From JAGDZR01 sp049115695 (GTDB taxonomy: Bacteria; Bacteroidota; Bacteroidia; Cytophagales; Cyclobacteriaceae): DNA of 64,000 nucleotides. The position numbers and the translations under genes are program-made. The notes below the pieces were generated by a model. That model saw nothing but the letters and a program-made list of their open reading frames with translations. It made no database searches and was not told where the DNA came from. The stretch spans positions 124,001 through 188,000 of the forward strand of contig JAGDZR010000011.1 of assembly GCA_049115695.1 (NCBI GenBank). Direction: 5' to 3'. This document shows, one piece after another, positions 26,944-34,884 of this stretch (its first letter is position 1; every line of letters starts with the position of its first letter).

Positions 26944-27822
26944 ATGATTGATCAATTTCTGAGATATCTCGAATACGAGAAACGCTATAGTCCTCATACC
27001 ATTCAGGCATATCGTGAGGATATCAATTCTTTCACTCAATTCATTTCCCAAACGTTCGATTTACAGGACATTAGAGATGTTGCTCATGTTCAAGTAAGAG
27101 CATGGATTGTTGAGTTGGTCGAATCAGGCAACTCACCCAGGACGGTCAATCGAAAAGTGGCCAGTTTAAAATCTCTATTTAAGTTTCTTCTATCTAGAGA
27201 ACAAATCACACAAAATCCGACATCCAGAGTCAGACCGTTAAAAACTGACAAGAAATTGCCTCAGTTTGTAAAGGAGAAGGAGCTAGATCAACTATTTGAT
27301 CAGGAGTTCTTCTCTATCGATTTTGCTGGATTGCGCGACCAACTAATCTTAGCTCTCCTTTACGCATCGGGAGCTAGATTAGCAGAGCTAATTGGAATTC
27401 GGTTAGGTGACGTGGATTTGTTTAACGGCACAATTAAAGTTTTAGGGAAAAGAAATAAGGAAAGAGTAATCCCATTGACCGGAGAAATCGTAAACAACAT
27501 TAAGACTTATTTAAAAATTAGAGAGCAAGCACTGGATGCTCCTTGTGAATATCTGCTGGTAACTGATTCAGGGAAAAAAATGTATCCAGTCTTTGTACAG
27601 AGAAAAGTAAAAAGCTACCTGAGTAAAGTCACTACACTTTCGAAAAAGAGTCCGCATGTTTTGAGGCATACAGTTGCTACTCATTTGTTAAACAATGGAG
27701 CGGATTTAAACGCAGTAAAAGATTTATTGGGACATGCAAACCTTGCAGCAACACAGGTTTACACCCACAACACATTGGAAAAGCTGAAGTCAACTTTTGA
27801 CCAGGCTCATCCAAAAGCTTAA
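26944..27822 (+). CDS. Tyrosine recombinase XerC-like
   Basis: The 292-residue cytoplasmic recombinase has an N-terminal SAM-like DNA-binding domain ('FLRYLEYEKRYSPHTIQAYREDI') and a catalytic domain with the full set: Arg in 'YASGARLAELIG', Lys in 'VLGKRNKERVIPL', HxxR in 'HVLRHTVATHLL', His in 'LLGHANLAATQVY' and the Tyr nucleophile in the last motif. It resolves chromosome dimers at dif or acts as a solitary Xer. The location between rpsU and hpf is a usual housekeeping order in the phylum, which argues against a mobile-element integrase. No dif site is visible in the window. Confidence 0.9.
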   Translation: MIDQFLRYLEYEKRYSPHTIQAYREDINSFTQFISQTFDLQDIRDVAHVQVRAWIVELVESGNSPRTVNRKVASLKSLFKFLLSREQITQNPTSRVRPLKTDKKLPQFVKEKELDQLFDQEFFSIDFAGLRDQLILALLYASGARLAELIGIRLGDVDLFNGTIKVLGKRNKERVIPLTGEIVNNIKTYLKIREQALDAPCEYLLVTDSGKKMYPVFVQRKVKSYLSKVTTLSKKSPHVLRHTVATHLLNNGADLNAVKDLLGHANLAATQVYTHNTLEKLKSTFDQAHPKA

Positions 27823-27850
27823 AATGGTTTAACTATTAAATTCAACATTT

Positions 27851-28150
27851 ATGAAACTTCACATGCAGTCAGTTAGATTCGATGCTGATGTAAAACTCTT
27901 GGAGTTTATCCAGCGAAAAATGGATAAACTAGAAACGTTTTATGACAGAATCGTTGATGGAGAGGTAATACTCAGAGTAGAGAATGACGAAGCAAAAGAG
28001 AATAAAATTGTCGAAGTAAAAATGAACATACCCGGTGACCAGCTTTTTGCCAAAACAAAAGCCAAGTCATTTGAAGCAGCGGCTGATGAAGCAGCTGAAG
28101 CTTTGAGGAGACAACTCAAGAAGTTCAAGGAAAAACAACTAACTAAATAA
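27851..28150 (+). CDS. hpf: Ribosome hibernation promoting factor, short form
   Basis: The 99-residue protein has the HPF/RaiA beta-alpha-beta fold: 'MKLHMQSVRFDADVKLLEFIQRKMDKLETFYDRI', followed by a basic C-terminal helix ('ALRRQLKKFKEKQLTK'). It lacks the long C-terminal dimerisation domain, so it is the short form. It binds the 30S decoding region and helps form inactive 100S ribosomes or protects 70S at starvation. It lies 28 bases after xerC and ends in a terminator. Confidence 0.92.
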   Translation: MKLHMQSVRFDADVKLLEFIQRKMDKLETFYDRIVDGEVILRVENDEAKENKIVEVKMNIPGDQLFAKTKAKSFEAAADEAAEALRRQLKKFKEKQLTK

Positions 28151-28156
28151 ATTCAA

Positions 28157-28179
28157 GGGGCTAAAAAGCCCCTTTTTTT
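28157..28179 (+). terminator. Rho-independent terminator after hpf
   Basis: GGGGCT (28157-28162) and AGCCCC (28167-28172) form a 6-bp GC-rich stem around loop AAAA, followed by seven T. It separates hpf from the convergent cysS. Confidence 0.92.
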
Positions 28180-28181
28180 GT

Positions 28182-29660
28182 CTATTCTTCGTAAGCCCAA
28201 TCGACACTATCTTTCATGTCCTTGACTAACAAACCTTCCTGCTTAAGTGCTGCTCTCAACTCATCCACCTTATCATAGTCTTTTGCAGCTTTTGCAGCTT
28301 TATATTCTTTGAGCAAAATAGTTAGCAGGTTCTCACCTTTGATCGTACTTTCTTGCTTTAGACCAAGCACATTTTCGGTAAATTCAATGACCGTTTCTTT
28401 CATGCGATCAAAAACGTCTTTGCCAATCTCAGAAAACTTTAGTTGCTTGGTGTTCAACGAATTTACCTTTTTAAGCAAATTAAAAAGATGACCGATTGTT
28501 AAAGCAGTGTTAAAGTCATCATTCATTGCATGATAACAATTATCACACATCTTAGAGATCTGATCTGATTGCTTGGGATTTAATTCAGTCCCGTCCTCTT
28601 CATATTCCATGGACTTAAGCGCTCTCAATCCATTTACCAGCTTAGTATAACCTTTGAGCGCAGCATCAAGGGCATCATTTGAAAAATCCAATGTGCTGGC
28701 ATAGTGAGATTGTAACATAAAAAATCGTATGGTCATTGGGCTATAACCTCGCTTTAGCAACTCATGTTCTCCACTAATCAACTCCTGTGGCAGAAACGAA
28801 TTACCCAATGATTTACTCATTTTCTGTCCATTCACAGTCAACATATTAGTATGCAGCCAATATTTGGCTTGCTCCACTTGATCTGACCCTACGCACTGCG
28901 CAATCTCACACTCATGATGCGGAAATTTCAAATCCATACCCCCTCCATGTATGTCAAATTGCTGTCCCAAATATTTGGTGCTCATTACAGAGCACTCAAG
29001 ATGCCAACCCGGGAAGCCCTCACTCCACTTGGTTTTCCATCTCATAATATGTTCCGGAGCTGCCTTTTTCCACAGTGCAAAGTCAAGTGGATTGCGTTTA
29101 TCATCCTGGCCATCCAAAGCCCTGGTTTGATTCAACAAATCCTCAATCTTTCTTCCGCTTAGCTTGCCATAATTATGGTTCTCGCTGTATTTGCTGATAT
29201 CAAAGTAGACTGACCCGTTTGATTCATAAGCGAAACCATTCTCAAGTAATCTTTCGATCATTTCAATTTGCTCCAGCAAATGTCCGGTCGCTGCAGGCTC
29301 AATGTCCGGAGCAAGGGCATTAAAAGTTTTCATCACATCATGGAAATCGTTGGTGTACAACTGCACTATTTCCATGGGTTCCAAATTATCGAGTTTCGCC
29401 TTTTTTGAAATTCGGTCCTCTCCATTATCGAGCAAATGACCTACATCCGTAATATTTCTTACATATCTCACCTTAAATCCTAGATGGCGCAAATAGCGAT
29501 TCATCACATCAAAGCTGATAAACGTACGCACATTTCCAAGATGCACATCACTATATACTGTAGGACCACACACGTACATGCCCACATAAGGCGCATTTAG
29601 AGGCTCAAATACCTCTTTTTGGCGGGTTAAAGAGTTGGTTACTTTTAATTTTCCTATCAT
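28182..29660 (-). CDS. cysS: Cysteinyl-tRNA synthetase
   Basis: The 492-residue class I synthetase charges tRNA-Cys. The HIGH-type motif is HLGN in 'YSDVHLGNVRTFI', the zinc-binding Cys residues include Cys32 ('YVCGPT') and 'LECSVM', and the second signature is KMSKS in 'GQKMSKSLGN'. The C-terminal anticodon-binding helical domain is present. I start at the ATG at 29660; an in-frame TTG one codon earlier is unneeded. It converges on hpf and diverges from rimP. Confidence 0.96.
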   Translation of the reverse strand: MIGKLKVTNSLTRQKEVFEPLNAPYVGMYVCGPTVYSDVHLGNVRTFISFDVMNRYLRHLGFKVRYVRNITDVGHLLDNGEDRISKKAKLDNLEPMEIVQLYTNDFHDVMKTFNALAPDIEPAATGHLLEQIEMIERLLENGFAYESNGSVYFDISKYSENHNYGKLSGRKIEDLLNQTRALDGQDDKRNPLDFALWKKAAPEHIMRWKTKWSEGFPGWHLECSVMSTKYLGQQFDIHGGGMDLKFPHHECEIAQCVGSDQVEQAKYWLHTNMLTVNGQKMSKSLGNSFLPQELISGEHELLKRGYSPMTIRFFMLQSHYASTLDFSNDALDAALKGYTKLVNGLRALKSMEYEEDGTELNPKQSDQISKMCDNCYHAMNDDFNTALTIGHLFNLLKKVNSLNTKQLKFSEIGKDVFDRMKETVIEFTENVLGLKQESTIKGENLLTILLKEYKAAKAAKDYDKVDELRAALKQEGLLVKDMKDSVDWAYEE

Positions 29661-29725
29661 CAAGATTCGGATTGGATTTTGTTATGCAACGCAAAAGTGA
29701 CCAAAGCTGTTTAAAATCGGCCTTA

Positions 29726-29756
29726 TTTGAATTGAAAATTATTTGACTTAGCTTTG
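29726..29756 (+). promoter_or_regulatory. Promoter of the rimP-nusA-infB operon
   Basis: TTTG (29726-29729) and TAGCTTTG (29749-29756) fit the Bacteroidota -33/-7 consensus with a 19-base spacer. Transcription should start near 29762, just upstream of the leader hairpin. Confidence 0.7.
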
Positions 29757-29781
29757 CAGCACATTGATTTAACTAATGATG

Positions 29782-29805
29782 GAGGGGACAACAGTCCCCT
29801 CTTTT
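29782..29805 (+). promoter_or_regulatory. Terminator-like hairpin in the rimP leader
   Basis: GAGGGGAC (29782-29789) and GTCCCCTC (29794-29801) form a perfect 8-bp GC-rich stem with loop AACA, followed by four T. It lies about 20 bases after the predicted transcription start and 12 bases before the rimP ATG. It can act as an attenuator or as a translation block. Confidence 0.65.
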
Positions 29806-29816
29806 CATTTCGATTT

Positions 29817-30266
29817 ATGAAAACAACCCTTGACCATATTAGTCAGTTAATAGAGCAAATTCTTGCCGAACACAAGGATTTGTTTGTGGTTGATTTTGAA
29901 TTAAAGGGATCTCCTGGAAATCAAAAGCTAGTTTTGCAACTTGATGGAGACAATGGGGTCTCTATAGATCAATGTGCACTTATTAGCCGAAGACTAGGAT
30001 ATCTCATTGAAGAAGGAGAGCTAATTGATGGCAAGTACAACTTGCAGGTTACATCACCCGGGGTAGATGCTCCGCTAAAGTATCCCCGACAATTCAAACG
30101 AAATGTGGGGCGATCGCTAAGAGTGGATATCCGATCAGGTGAAAGAATTGAAGGAAAATTAAAAAGTGCAGATGATATGAAATTGGAGCTCGCCGTAAAA
30201 AGTGACTCAATTGAAATAGAATTTGATCAAATAGATAAAGCAACAGTATTAGTATCATTTAAGTAG
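29817..30266 (+). CDS. rimP: Ribosome maturation factor RimP
   Basis: The 149-residue protein has the RimP N-terminal domain ('DLFVVDFELKGSPGNQKLVLQLDGDNGVSIDQCALISRRLG') and a short C-terminal SH3-like domain. It assists 30S assembly. The open frame reaches back to a TTG at 29754, but that would translate the leader hairpin; the ATG at 29817 gives the normal length. It is followed one base later by nusA, the usual rimP-nusA-infB order. Confidence 0.93.
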   Translation: MKTTLDHISQLIEQILAEHKDLFVVDFELKGSPGNQKLVLQLDGDNGVSIDQCALISRRLGYLIEEGELIDGKYNLQVTSPGVDAPLKYPRQFKRNVGRSLRVDIRSGERIEGKLKSADDMKLELAVKSDSIEIEFDQIDKATVLVSFK

Positions 30267-30267
30267 A

Positions 30268-31509
30268 ATGGACGCTGGAATATTAATAGACTCGTTTGCC
30301 GATTTTGCCAGGAACAAGAATATAGATCGGCCAACAATGATTCGAATTTTGGAAGACGTATTTCGTACCATGATTCGAAAGAAATATAAGGTAGATGACA
30401 ATTTCGATATTATCATCAACACTGATAAAGGTGATTTGGAAATCTGGAGGTTCCGGGAAATTGTCGATGACAACTCTGAGGACATCTGGGATCACGACAA
30501 AATCAGTTTGACTGAGGCAAGAAAGATTGAACCGGATTTCGAGATTGGTGAAGAAGTGGCAGAAGAAATCAAATTGATTGATTTTGGCCGACGGGCTGTA
30601 ATGACAGCACGCCAAACACTTATTCAGAAAATTAAAGATTTGGAAAAAGATATTCTTTTCCAGAAATACAAGGACCTGGTAGGGGAGATTATTACGGGTG
30701 AGGTTTATCAGATTCTGAGCAGGGAAATTCTCCTGATTGATGCTGAGGGTAATGAGCTTCAGCTGCCAAAAAATGAACAAATCCCAAAAGATCGATACCG
30801 TAAGGGCGATGCTGCTCGTGCGATCGTTCATCGGGTAGAAATGCACAATGGCAACCCGCGTATCGTGTTGTCAAGAACAGCTCCTACATTTCTTGAAAGA
30901 TTGTTCGAAAGTGAAGTGCCAGAAGTATACGATGGCTTGATTACTATCAAGAATGTCGTACGAGAGCCAGGAGAGAGAGCAAAGGTTGCGGTTGAGTCAT
31001 ATGATGACAGAATCGATCCGGTTGGTGCCTGTGTAGGTATGAAGGGTTCTCGAATTCATTCAATTGTAAGAGAATTGCAGAATGAAAACATAGACGTTAT
31101 CAATTTTACTGACAACCTGGAGTTGTTCATTGCCAGAGCTCTTAGCCCCGCTAAGTTGCTAAGCATGAAGATTGATGAGGATAATAAACGTGTATCTGTC
31201 TATTTAAAGCCTGATCAAGTATCTTTGGCGATTGGTAAAGGCGGTCAAAACATCAAATTAGCAAGTCGTTTGGCTGGTTATGAAATTGATGTTTTCAGAG
31301 AATTGGCTGGTGGTGAAGAAGAGGATGTTGATTTGGACGAGTTCTCTGATGAGATCGAAGGTTGGATCATCGATGAATTGAAGCGCATTGGTTTGGATAC
31401 AGCGAAAAGCGTATTAAAACTTGGTCGTGACGATATGATTCGCCGAACAGATTTGGAAGAGGAGACTGTAGATGAGGTATTGAGAGTTCTAAGCCAGGAA
31501 TTCGAATAA
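30268..31509 (+). CDS. nusA: Transcription termination/antitermination factor NusA
   Basis: The 413-residue protein has an N-terminal RNA-polymerase-binding domain (about 1-125), an S1 domain (about 130-200, starting 'VGEIITGEVYQIL'), and tandem KH domains with 'RIDPVGACVGMKGSRIHSIV' and 'VSLAIGKGGQNIKLA'. A short C-terminal helix-hairpin-type segment (about 350-413) follows, shorter than the acidic repeats of E. coli NusA. It modulates pausing and termination in the cytoplasm and could bind its own leader hairpin. It is separated from rimP by one base and from infB by 21 bases. Confidence 0.96.
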   Translation: MDAGILIDSFADFARNKNIDRPTMIRILEDVFRTMIRKKYKVDDNFDIIINTDKGDLEIWRFREIVDDNSEDIWDHDKISLTEARKIEPDFEIGEEVAEEIKLIDFGRRAVMTARQTLIQKIKDLEKDILFQKYKDLVGEIITGEVYQILSREILLIDAEGNELQLPKNEQIPKDRYRKGDAARAIVHRVEMHNGNPRIVLSRTAPTFLERLFESEVPEVYDGLITIKNVVREPGERAKVAVESYDDRIDPVGACVGMKGSRIHSIVRELQNENIDVINFTDNLELFIARALSPAKLLSMKIDEDNKRVSVYLKPDQVSLAIGKGGQNIKLASRLAGYEIDVFRELAGGEEEDVDLDEFSDEIEGWIIDELKRIGLDTAKSVLKLGRDDMIRRTDLEEETVDEVLRVLSQEFE

Positions 31510-31530
31510 TAGTAAAAGAGTAAAAACCGA

Positions 31531-34428
31531 ATGCAAAGACTTAGTCAAGTTGCGAGAAAATTAAATGTGGGGAGGACCACCATCATCGATTTCCTTATTG
31601 GTAAAGGATATGAGGTGGATTCCAGCCCAAATTCCAAAATCTCTGATGAGCAGTTTGATCTGTTATCCAAGGAGTTTGCATCTTCTGCAATGGACAAAGA
31701 GGAGGCTTCAGGTCTAACGATTGGCAGCAAGCATGGCGACAATCTCGTAATTAGAGAAACCGCTACTGAGGAGAAGGACAACAAGGACGAGGAGGAAATC
31801 CTTATAAAGGACAATGTTATTCCAACTAGCGAACCGACTCCTGCGGAACCTGCTGAAGAAATCATTTCTCGTCCTAAACTTGATGGCCCCAAGGTAGTCG
31901 GAAAAATTGATCTGGATACTGGAAAGAAAAAGGAAGAGAAACCTGAGCCTAAACCGGAAGTAGAGGAAGTCAAAGAGGAAAAGAAGGAAGCGCCAGTTGT
32001 AGAAGAAAAATCAGAAGAAGTACCGGTCGCTAAGGAACCTGCTCCAGAGGCCCCTAAGGAAGAGGTCAAGGAAGAAAAAATCGAGGAGGAAAAGGTTAAG
32101 GAAACACCTAAGGTCGAAGCAAAGGAGCCTGAAGTTAAAAAGGAAGAAATTGTTGAGGAAACTCCACCAACAGTTAAAGAGGAACCCGAGGTAAAGGCAA
32201 AAGAGGAGCCTGTGCCAACGCCAGCACCTGAACCAGCAGCTGAAATCAAAAAGGACGCGACAGGTAAAGTGATTGAAGCTAAGGCTGATGCATTGAAGGG
32301 GTTAACTGTTCTAGGTAAAATTGAATTACCGAAGGAAAAGAAAAAAGAAAAACCGGTTGCTTCATCTGACCAATCGAAGGATCGAAAAAAGAGACCAAGA
32401 AAGCGTATCTCTCAAGGGCCTCCACCAAGAGGTGGTGGACAAGGTGGCGGTGGCGGTGGACGTCAGGATCATCGAAAAGGCGGCAGAAGACAAGACACGC
32501 GTAAAACTGAAGAACTTTCCGATAAGGAAATTCAAGATAAGATTAAGGCAACACTTGCCAAATTGAGTGGAGGTGGTGGTAAAGCTGCTACTCATAACAG
32601 AGGTAAATACAAAAGAGATAAGCGATCTGCCAGAGCTGAGGCTGAGGAAGAAAAGATCGCAATGGAGCAGGAAGAAGCAAAGGTGCTAAAGGTAACCGAG
32701 TTCATTTCTGCAAGTGATCTTGCTTCTCTAATGGATGTGTCTGTCAATGATATCATTTCGGCTTGTATGAGCCTGGGCTTATTCGTTTCGATTAACCAAA
32801 GACTCGATGCTGAAACAATAACGGTAATTGCCGATGAGTTCGGTTTTGAAGTGAAATTCACGAGCTCTGAAGAAGAGGCCGATATTGAAGAAATAGAGGA
32901 TACAGAAGAGCAGCTTGAGGATCGAGCGCCTATCGTTACCATCATGGGTCACGTCGATCATGGTAAAACATCATTACTTGACTTCATACGTGATTCTAAA
33001 GTTACTGCTGGTGAAGCTGGAGGTATTACACAGCACATTGGTGCATACGACGTAACAACGAACACAGGTAAGCGCATTGCATTCCTGGATACTCCAGGTC
33101 ACGAGGCATTTACAGCAATGAGAGCCAGAGGTGCTAAAATCACCGATGTTGTCATCATTGTTGTGGCAGCTGACGATGCGGTTATGCCTCAAACGAAAGA
33201 AGCAATTAATCACGCTCAGGTAGCGGGAGTACCAATTGTAATTGCAATCAACAAAATAGATCGTCCAAACGCTAATCCTGAGAAAATAAAAGAGGAACTT
33301 TCTCAAATGAACATTCTCGTTGAGGATTGGGGTGGCAAATACCAATGTCAGCATATCTCAGCTAAGACAGGAGAAGGTATTGATGAGCTGCTTGAGAAAG
33401 TATTATTAGAAGCAGAAATGCTTGAACTCAAGGCGAATCCGAACAAAGCTGCTGTAGGATCAGTAATTGAAGCCTCATTGGATAAAGGTCGTGGTTATGT
33501 AACGACTATAATGGTCCAGGCGGGTGAGCTTAATGTTGGAGATGTCCTGCTTGCCGGTTCATTCTTTGGAAAGGTGAAAGCAATGTTCGATCACCGAGGA
33601 AAGAAATTAAATAATGTAGGTCCATCAACACCAGTATTGATGCTGGGGCTGGATGGGGCACCACAGGCTGGCGATAAGTTCAACGTCGTTGAGTCGGATA
33701 GAGAAGCAAGGGAAATTGCAAATAAACGTGAGCAGATATTGCGTGAGCAATCTATGCGAACTAAAAAGCACATCACACTTGATGAAATTGGTCGTCGATT
33801 GGCCATTGGATCCTTCAAGGAACTTAACGTTATCGTAAAAGGTGATGTGGATGGGTCCGTAGAAGCACTCTCAGATTCACTCTTGAAATTATCGACTGAT
33901 GAAGTTCAGGTAAATATCATTCAAAAAGGAGTTGGGCAAATCTCTGAATCGGATGTATTGTTGGCATCTGCATCAGATGCGGTCGTTATCGGATTCCAGG
34001 TACGCCCTTCTGGAGGTGCTAAGAATTTGGCATCTAACGAAGAAATCGAAATCCGTCTTTACTCAATCATCTACGATGCAATCAACGATGTGAAAGATGC
34101 AATGGAAGGCATGCTTGCGCCTTCTCAAGAGGAAGTCATCACTGGTAACATCGAAATCAGAGAAGTGTTCAAAATCTCTAAAATCGGAACTGTCGCTGGT
34201 TGTTATGTGACGGAAGGTATTGTGAAACGTAATAACAAGGTGAGATTGATCCGAGATGGTATCGTTACTTATGAAGGTGATATCAATCAGCTTAAACGAT
34301 TCAAGGAAGATGTAGGCGAAGTGAAGAATGGTTACGAATGTGGTGTAAGCATTAAGAATTTCAATGACATCAAAGTTGGAGACATTATCGAAGGTTTTGA
34401 GATCAAAGAGGTGAAAAGAACACTCTAG
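31531..34428 (+). CDS. infB: Translation initiation factor IF-2
   Basis: The 965-residue GTPase delivers fMet-tRNA to the 30S subunit. An N-terminal IF2N-type helical motif (1-55) leads to a long acidic, Pro/Glu/Lys-rich, low-complexity linker (about 70-290), a Gly-rich basic patch (about 290-320), and a second IF2N domain near 390-440. The G domain starts with GHVDHGKT at 473-480, then DTPGH and NKID, followed by domains II-IV. The base composition of the linker is purine-rich, which creates a spurious long antisense frame. It ends the rimP-nusA-infB operon before a terminator. Confidence 0.97.
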   Translation: MQRLSQVARKLNVGRTTIIDFLIGKGYEVDSSPNSKISDEQFDLLSKEFASSAMDKEEASGLTIGSKHGDNLVIRETATEEKDNKDEEEILIKDNVIPTSEPTPAEPAEEIISRPKLDGPKVVGKIDLDTGKKKEEKPEPKPEVEEVKEEKKEAPVVEEKSEEVPVAKEPAPEAPKEEVKEEKIEEEKVKETPKVEAKEPEVKKEEIVEETPPTVKEEPEVKAKEEPVPTPAPEPAAEIKKDATGKVIEAKADALKGLTVLGKIELPKEKKKEKPVASSDQSKDRKKRPRKRISQGPPPRGGGQGGGGGGRQDHRKGGRRQDTRKTEELSDKEIQDKIKATLAKLSGGGGKAATHNRGKYKRDKRSARAEAEEEKIAMEQEEAKVLKVTEFISASDLASLMDVSVNDIISACMSLGLFVSINQRLDAETITVIADEFGFEVKFTSSEEEADIEEIEDTEEQLEDRAPIVTIMGHVDHGKTSLLDFIRDSKVTAGEAGGITQHIGAYDVTTNTGKRIAFLDTPGHEAFTAMRARGAKITDVVIIVVAADDAVMPQTKEAINHAQVAGVPIVIAINKIDRPNANPEKIKEELSQMNILVEDWGGKYQCQHISAKTGEGIDELLEKVLLEAEMLELKANPNKAAVGSVIEASLDKGRGYVTTIMVQAGELNVGDVLLAGSFFGKVKAMFDHRGKKLNNVGPSTPVLMLGLDGAPQAGDKFNVVESDREAREIANKREQILREQSMRTKKHITLDEIGRRLAIGSFKELNVIVKGDVDGSVEALSDSLLKLSTDEVQVNIIQKGVGQISESDVLLASASDAVVIGFQVRPSGGAKNLASNEEIEIRLYSIIYDAINDVKDAMEGMLAPSQEEVITGNIEIREVFKISKIGTVAGCYVTEGIVKRNNKVRLIRDGIVTYEGDINQLKRFKEDVGEVKNGYECGVSIKNFNDIKVGDIIEGFEIKEVKRTL

Positions 34429-34451
34429 CCTTAATTCAAAATAATATTATG

Positions 34452-34483
34452 AAAACCGATAGTGATCCTGTCGGTTTTTTTTT
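34452..34483 (+). terminator. Rho-independent terminator after infB
   Basis: AAAACCGA and TCGGTTTT form an 8-bp stem (loop of 11 bases), followed by a run of T. It marks the end of the rimP-nusA-infB operon. Confidence 0.88.
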
Positions 34484-34624
34484 GTCATATTGACAATTGT
34501 CATCAACATCGCTGACTAAATGGTACAGTCATTCATGAAGGAATCTTCATATTTACGTGAAATTGATGATCGGTAATCTAAGTTCATAGCGGACTTAGTA
34601 GATTTAATATTATTTGAAAATATT

Positions 34625-34873
34625 ATGTCTGAAGAAATATCTACAGCCCTGAGTTTACTAATAATTGGAATGCTGACAGTATTTGTTGTTTTGCTATTAG
34701 TAGTGATTACAGGAAATCTGCTCATTCGAATTGTTAACAAATATTTTACCCCAGAGATCATTGAATCAATTACCCGAGATGTTATAAATCCTTCAAAAAT
34801 TGCGGCAATCACTACGGCTGTAGAAGTATTCACAAATAGCAGGGGAAAAATCACAAGAATTGATAAGGAATAA
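34625..34873 (+). CDS. Oxaloacetate decarboxylase gamma-type subunit
   Basis: The 82-residue protein has one N-terminal membrane helix (about 8-32) and a short cytoplasmic tail, the OadG layout. The gamma subunit bridges the carboxyltransferase and the membrane beta subunit in sodium-pumping decarboxylases. The tail lacks the His-rich zinc site of the enterobacterial protein; 'NPSKIAAITTAVEVFTNSRGKI' is the main conserved part. The call depends strongly on its position before the biotin-dependent and beta subunits. Confidence 0.75.
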   Translation: MSEEISTALSLLIIGMLTVFVVLLLVVITGNLLIRIVNKYFTPEIIESITRDVINPSKIAAITTAVEVFTNSRGKITRIDKE

Positions 34874-34884
34874 ACAATATTAGT

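Noticed and set aside
26944..27822. XerC as integrase of a mobile element
   Set aside because: It lies in a conserved housekeeping order (rpsU-xerC-hpf) and no attachment repeats or cargo genes are seen.
29754..29816. TTG start adding 21 residues to RimP
   Set aside because: The extension would be translated from the leader hairpin and has no counterpart in RimP proteins.
31545..32249. Long antisense frame of 234 codons opposite infB
   Set aside because: It is a Ser/Thr/Gly-rich artefact of the purine-rich Glu/Lys/Pro linker of IF-2.
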